Shown here: one piece after another, positions 59,746-64,000 of the stretch
Position numbering within the stretch: position 1 is the stretch's first letter
How the letters are laid out: each line of letters starts with the position of its first letter
Assembly: GCA_963082975.1 (NCBI GenBank)
Contig: OY720344.1
Span: 81,766,053-81,830,052 of the forward strand
Source: Labia minor
Lineage: Eukaryota > Arthropoda > Insecta > Dermaptera > Spongiphoridae
Reading direction: 5' to 3'
Length of the DNA: 64,000 nt
Notes under the pieces: model-generated
Databases searched by the model: none
The model's input: the letters and a program-made list of their open reading frames with translations, nothing else
Told to the model about the DNA's origin: nothing
Program-made: the position numbers and the translations under genes

Positions 59746-62290
59746 TTATCTAAAACTATTTTTATTGAAATCTTTATTGAACAAATATAATACAAAAAAA
59801 TAGTTTAAAAATAAGAATAGATTAATTTTGATGGGTTGTTTATGAAATTTTTTTGAAAAAGTGGAATAACCTTGTTTTTAAAATATTTAATTAATAGGGT
59901 AGTGAGATTGATATAAAATCTTGGTAATTATTTTATAAGTGGGTTGTCATCTTCAAATTACATTTTCAATTATAGGTGTATCTATCCATAACTCTAATTA
60001 AATTTAACTTTTAAGCTTTAGCGAATTCTAAACGAACATTGAACAATATTCTGATATTTATTCTAGTGAATAATCATATAAACTTAAAATTAAAACTAAT
60101 ATCAAATTAGATTAATTTAATATTTCATTAGATAAATATTCAAATGTATTATATTTCTTGTAATATTTAAAATATATTTAATTTCAAAGAAAAAGAGAAA
60201 AAAATGAATTCATCCTAAATCATGGCCTTTTAAATCCCTCATAGCAAACGACATATCAGAAATCCTCAATGTTTACTGCATAGATGTAATACGATAAATC
60301 CCAAGAATAACTTAATTCGGCCAATAACCTCGCTTAATCCGAAGCTAAATAATTTTGTCATATATCCTTCATTAATTTACAAATATGTAAATATAATACA
60401 TAAATTAATACAATATTATAATTTACCAATTATTTATGCAAGCGATTAATATTCAAATTTATTAACTTTCTATATAAAAAAAACATTTTGAATTAGAAAT
60501 ATTTTACATATAAAGTATATAAATAAAAACTACTATATTTTAGACAATTTAAGTATACATAATAAATATAAATAAATTCAGTATGAAATAGAATTGGTGA
60601 AAATAATTAAGGTTTCTTAATTGTTTTTTGGTAAAAATTTATAAGGTTTAAGTCAATAAAAAATAAATAAATAAGATACTTAACAGTTATTTTAAATTCT
60701 TTTCTTACATCCAAAAATCAATTAAAAGTATTAGAGAAAAAATAACAAAAATAATTGTAAATATTTAGGTAAATTATTAAATGAATATTAAATTTATTTA
60801 TAAAATTAATATTAAAAATTTTATTTATTAAATAAATAAATAAGAATTTTTTTTATAAATAATTAAGGAAATTAATTAAATAAATTAATTCGATTAATTT
60901 AAAAAAATAATAATAAAAAAAGCATGACTGAGATAAAAAGACAATAAATGAATCTACAAGTATTACATTAATAATATTTGGATTTATTTGTTGACAAAGT
61001 AGGGCAGAATCCAATCTGATCTAACATAGAAAAGGTATAAAGGATAAGCTTCTGTCTAGACAGAAGGAGGCGACTGCATTTCGTGTCATCGAAGAGAGAT
61101 GCATTAAGACGTAGAAAGGACCAAGGAAACGAACAAATCTTTTTTTTTTTTTAACTTTTAATAGATAATTTAAGTATTTAATAATCAGAAAAAATAGCTT
61201 ATATATATATTAAACTTATTTAAATTATATCAAGAAAAATCATTATAATTACTTTAATAAGGATTCATTGTTCAAAAATGTGATTTTTTTACAAAACTAA
61301 CAATTTTGATAACGATAGTTTAATTAATCATTAAAAGAGTTCAACCCAACCTCCCAATCAGAAAAATTCAATGTAATATTTATAAAACCAAGATTATAAA
61401 ATAAGTATAATATTCTTAATAATGAAAAAATAGATAATAAATAATTTTCTAAAAATGATAATGAGAGAATCGTACGATTATATATCTATACACAATATTT
61501 TTTTTCTATATTATAATTTATTTTTATATGAATATTCAATATGAAATTCATTATATTACTTTTAGCTCTAAAATTTTATATAAAATTTGATAAATTTGTT
61601 TTTATTTATTTATTAAATTTATTTTAAAACTCTGGTGATGATATAAATGAGGTCAAAAGTAGATATTATTTGTAAAAAAAAAATTATTTTCATAAATTGG
61701 TATTTAAATAAACATAGATATAATAAAAAAATGTATATCCTAATGTAAAAGAAAAAAATGTAAGTATAGTACACTAAATCTGTTAAGTTTCTGGATGTCG
61801 TCAGCAAGTTATATATTATGCGTTGAACGTAATAATTTTTCATTGCAGTAAAAAAAAATGTATATACCTTCATGTATATATAGCTATACTTATTTCGTAT
61901 TCGATGAAACTATTTAACATCGTGACACGGCCATAAATAACATTTGTGGAGTTATCTTGGGAAATAGGCAACATGGAATATTTGGTAGGATATTTTAATT
62001 TACCCTCCAGTGGATGTGTTGCGTTGTTGCAATTTGATAAAAGAATAGGAAAGAAAATCTAGTAACATTATTTATTTAAAAAATAAATCCTTCTTATCTG
62101 TAATAAATTTTTCATTGTTGTATTTGATATAAATAAAAGATCATTTAAAATTAAGGGTAGTTATAAAAATGTATTATTTTAAAGACTTAATTAATTTCAA
62201 TATTATAATATTATAAACTAGTAAGAATACAAAATTGAGAAAATATTCTAAACTATTTGTAGGTTCAGATATATAAATAAAAAATATGGA
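59746..62290. other. AT-rich intergenic DNA
   Basis: Two and a half kilobases with no gene or identifiable repeat, except T/A runs near 61138-61153. One moderately GC-richer patch lies at 61000-61130. Confidence 0.5.
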
Positions 62291-62826
62291 GGGTCTCCAC
62301 TCGACTATCTCGCAAATTAGAATTAGATTAATTAACATATATTATATTTAGATTAAATTAAATTAATTATAAATTATAAATTAAAATTAATAAATAATAT
62401 TTATTAAACCAACGCGTGTTTGGCTCTTTGTTGAAGGCACCAATTCACGTGCTGGCGCGTGATTGCCAGTCAACTTGTTAAAAAATTAATTCCAGTACTT
62501 TCAGCGATTCAATCAAGTTCAAATTCTATATAAAGCATTTTTATAAAATTTTTATTCATATTGGAAAAAGTATAAAATATATATCAGTCCAGCAGTTTAA
62601 AGGAAAAAAATGAAAACGTGGTAGGTAATGAATGACCCTCTTCCGAAAGAGCTACATTTTTCAAAATTTGATATAAAATTACGAATTTTGAATAATGCCC
62701 GTGTACCAGCCCGTTTCTCAACCTTAGTGAAAATGACTCAGGGACTTTCAAAACGTATAAAAACATCAAAATCTCGACACCGAAAATTTTTGTGATCGCA
62801 ATACATCTCTGGCGAGATAGTAAAAA
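62291..62826 (+). mobile_element. Subterminal-inverted-repeat element, copy C (full length)
   Basis: The left side has gggtctccactcg then actatctcgc at 62304-62313. The right side has gcgagatagt at 62812-62821, its exact inverse. Between them are the AT-rich block, 'aacgcgtgtttggctc', 'cacgtgctggcgcgtgatt', and the 'tgaccctcttccgaaagagctac' to 'aaaacatcaaaatctcgac' blocks shared with A, B and D. No ORF. Orientation is opposite to B. Confidence 0.75.
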
Positions 62827-63439
62827 GACTTATTTTTAGAATTTTCTATTTATAATTGAATTTTTTAGAAATGCAAATACACATAGATCTCGATCTTTCA
62901 TTAGGAATTATAATTATTATTATCTTTTTAATGTTAAATTAATGTGTATTAACTAATAAATAACCCATCTCCACAACCCCTTTGGTTGCTGGTTTAAACA
63001 ATTGATAATGCAACAACAAATATGGAAAATAACTACCCAGGCAATTCAGTCTGATATGATTCATTAATTATGTGGCTTTATTTCAATAATAACAATAATT
63101 CAGTTCAAGTCCAATTCTATCCCCTCCTCCACTCGGCCTTTTCCAGCAAGAATATTAGAGCAAAGTAACATTATTATATTATTTGAAAATAACATTGGTT
63201 TGAGCAATTCTATTATTTATCCTATTGTATTATGATTATTGTAAGTATTATCAAATAAGAATTAAATTATTAATGAAAACAATCGAACCCATTATACAAA
63301 TTAATTTAAAAAAATAAAAATATTTTTCCCCAAAAAAATAATTAATTAAAAACAATTGAAAAAGAAATTAATAGTGATAGAAACAAGCAAAGTAGAAATG
63401 AAGTATAGTGGAGATATTTTTGAAGTGAAACTTCTTTAG
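62827..63439. other. AT-rich intergenic DNA
   Basis: No gene. Confidence 0.5.
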
Positions 63440-63760
63440 CGGCGTCCTGACATTTGGTTGAGAATGGAGAGTGAATTGAAAAATTGAAATTTCGTAACGC
63501 GTTACGAAACGCAAGAGAGAAAAAAGATATAGATATAACGAGTGAGAATGAGATAGCCTCTATCTCCGACTCTCTTTTGTGCGGTGTTTCGTTTTTGAGA
63601 GAGAGGCTATCTGGGTCTTTCTTTTGTCCGGTCTTTCGTCTTTGAGAAAGAGGCTATCTGCCTCTTCGTTTTGTGCTGTCTTTCGTTCTACTACGCTCTC
63701 GCTAGGTCCAAAGTCCACGGCGCGCATGCGCGGTAGTACGTTGACGCGGAATAATATTTC
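63440..63760. promoter_or_regulatory. GC-rich promoter-like patch with NRF1-type palindrome
   Basis: In this very AT-rich window, this block is unusually CpG-rich. It contains a palindromic gcgcatgcgc (about 63723-63732), the core of the NRF1 binding consensus; a palindrome taacgcgtta (63496-63505); and about three degenerate 46-bp tandem units built on 'tctttcgt.tttgagagagaggctatctg' (about 63565-63700). Close downstream lies 'tccagtagatatcgcaat', resembling part of a CTCF site. It could be the promoter of a gene beyond the window edge or a repeat. No convincing coding ORF is present. Confidence 0.3.
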
Positions 63761-64000
63761 TCAGCTTCTACTGGGTCAAAGAATAAAAATTAGTATGACT
63801 TATGATCAAAAGAGGGCGAGATCTCCACCTTGTCCAGTAGATATCGCAATTAAATACAATTTGAATTTAAATATATATTAATTTCAAAATTTGCCTAAAC
63901 ATTTATAAAAATAAATATACATATGAAATTTGTTATTTTTTTTTAATATTAAAAAATATTTAATTTGAGATTAATTATATGTAAAAAGATCAACTATCAA
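63761..64000. other. AT-rich end of window
   Basis: No gene; the composition returns to A/T-rich. Confidence 0.5.

Overview
The window is AT-rich, gene-poor animal nuclear DNA, with long runs of A/T, TA, ATT, TG and GATA microsatellites and almost no long open reading frames. Nearly everything that can be named is a transposable element or a remnant of one. The mix (BED-finger hAT transposons with many hAT MITEs, mariner and Tc1 copies, Helitrons, LINE tails, and an LTR element whose gag starts with a SAP-like segment) points to an arthropod. From memory of the gag type an arachnid such as a spider seems most likely, but this is inference and no host gene confirms it. I see no rRNA, canonical tRNA or CRISPR array, and no multi-exon host gene.

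Layout. 1-8.3 kb: AT-rich DNA with a GC-rich island (724-940), a subterminal-inverted-repeat element (about 1411-1735) nested among 'tacacgg' repeats, a LINE tail (6322-6470, minus) and a small hAT MITE (7263-7466). 8.36-11.65 kb: a complete hAT transposon with matched ends, a perfect 8-bp target duplication and an uninterrupted 619-residue transposase. 11.7-29 kb: mostly featureless, with a hAT MITE (15896-16210), a truncated mariner (21521-22337), a miniature piggyBac-like element (24549-24641), a mariner relic (25972-26190), a broken Tc1 transposase (26376-27146) and a possible signal-peptide exon on the minus strand (28313-28369). 29-41 kb: a hAT MITE (29024-29323), a full copy of the subterminal-repeat family (32108-32736), a 26-bp-TIR MITE (34551-34942), an unexplained small secreted-like ORF (about 35030-35236) and Helitron H1 (39857-about 40520).

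41.2-45.2 kb: a young LTR element (41228-45217) that encodes Gag and protease but no reverse transcriptase, RNase H or integrase core. 45.5-46.8 kb: a LINE tail followed by two Helitron 3' ends in head-to-tail order. 47.9-64 kb: more hAT MITEs (47962-48300, 51824-52440, possibly 56814-57047), mariner pieces (54182-54405, 55165-56089), a second plus-strand LINE tail (59426-59745), a third full-length subterminal-repeat copy (62291-62826) and a GC-rich promoter-like patch (63440-63760) with a palindromic NRF1-type motif.

How the parts relate: the hAT transposase could serve several neighbouring MITEs, whose duplications mostly share the nnnTAnnn pattern of Buster-type hATs. The LTR element, the deleted mariners and the Helitrons all look like non-autonomous passengers that need enzymes encoded elsewhere. 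Several higher-complexity non-repeat patches (20690-21050, 49310-49690, 57290-57680) are the best places to look for host regulatory DNA.
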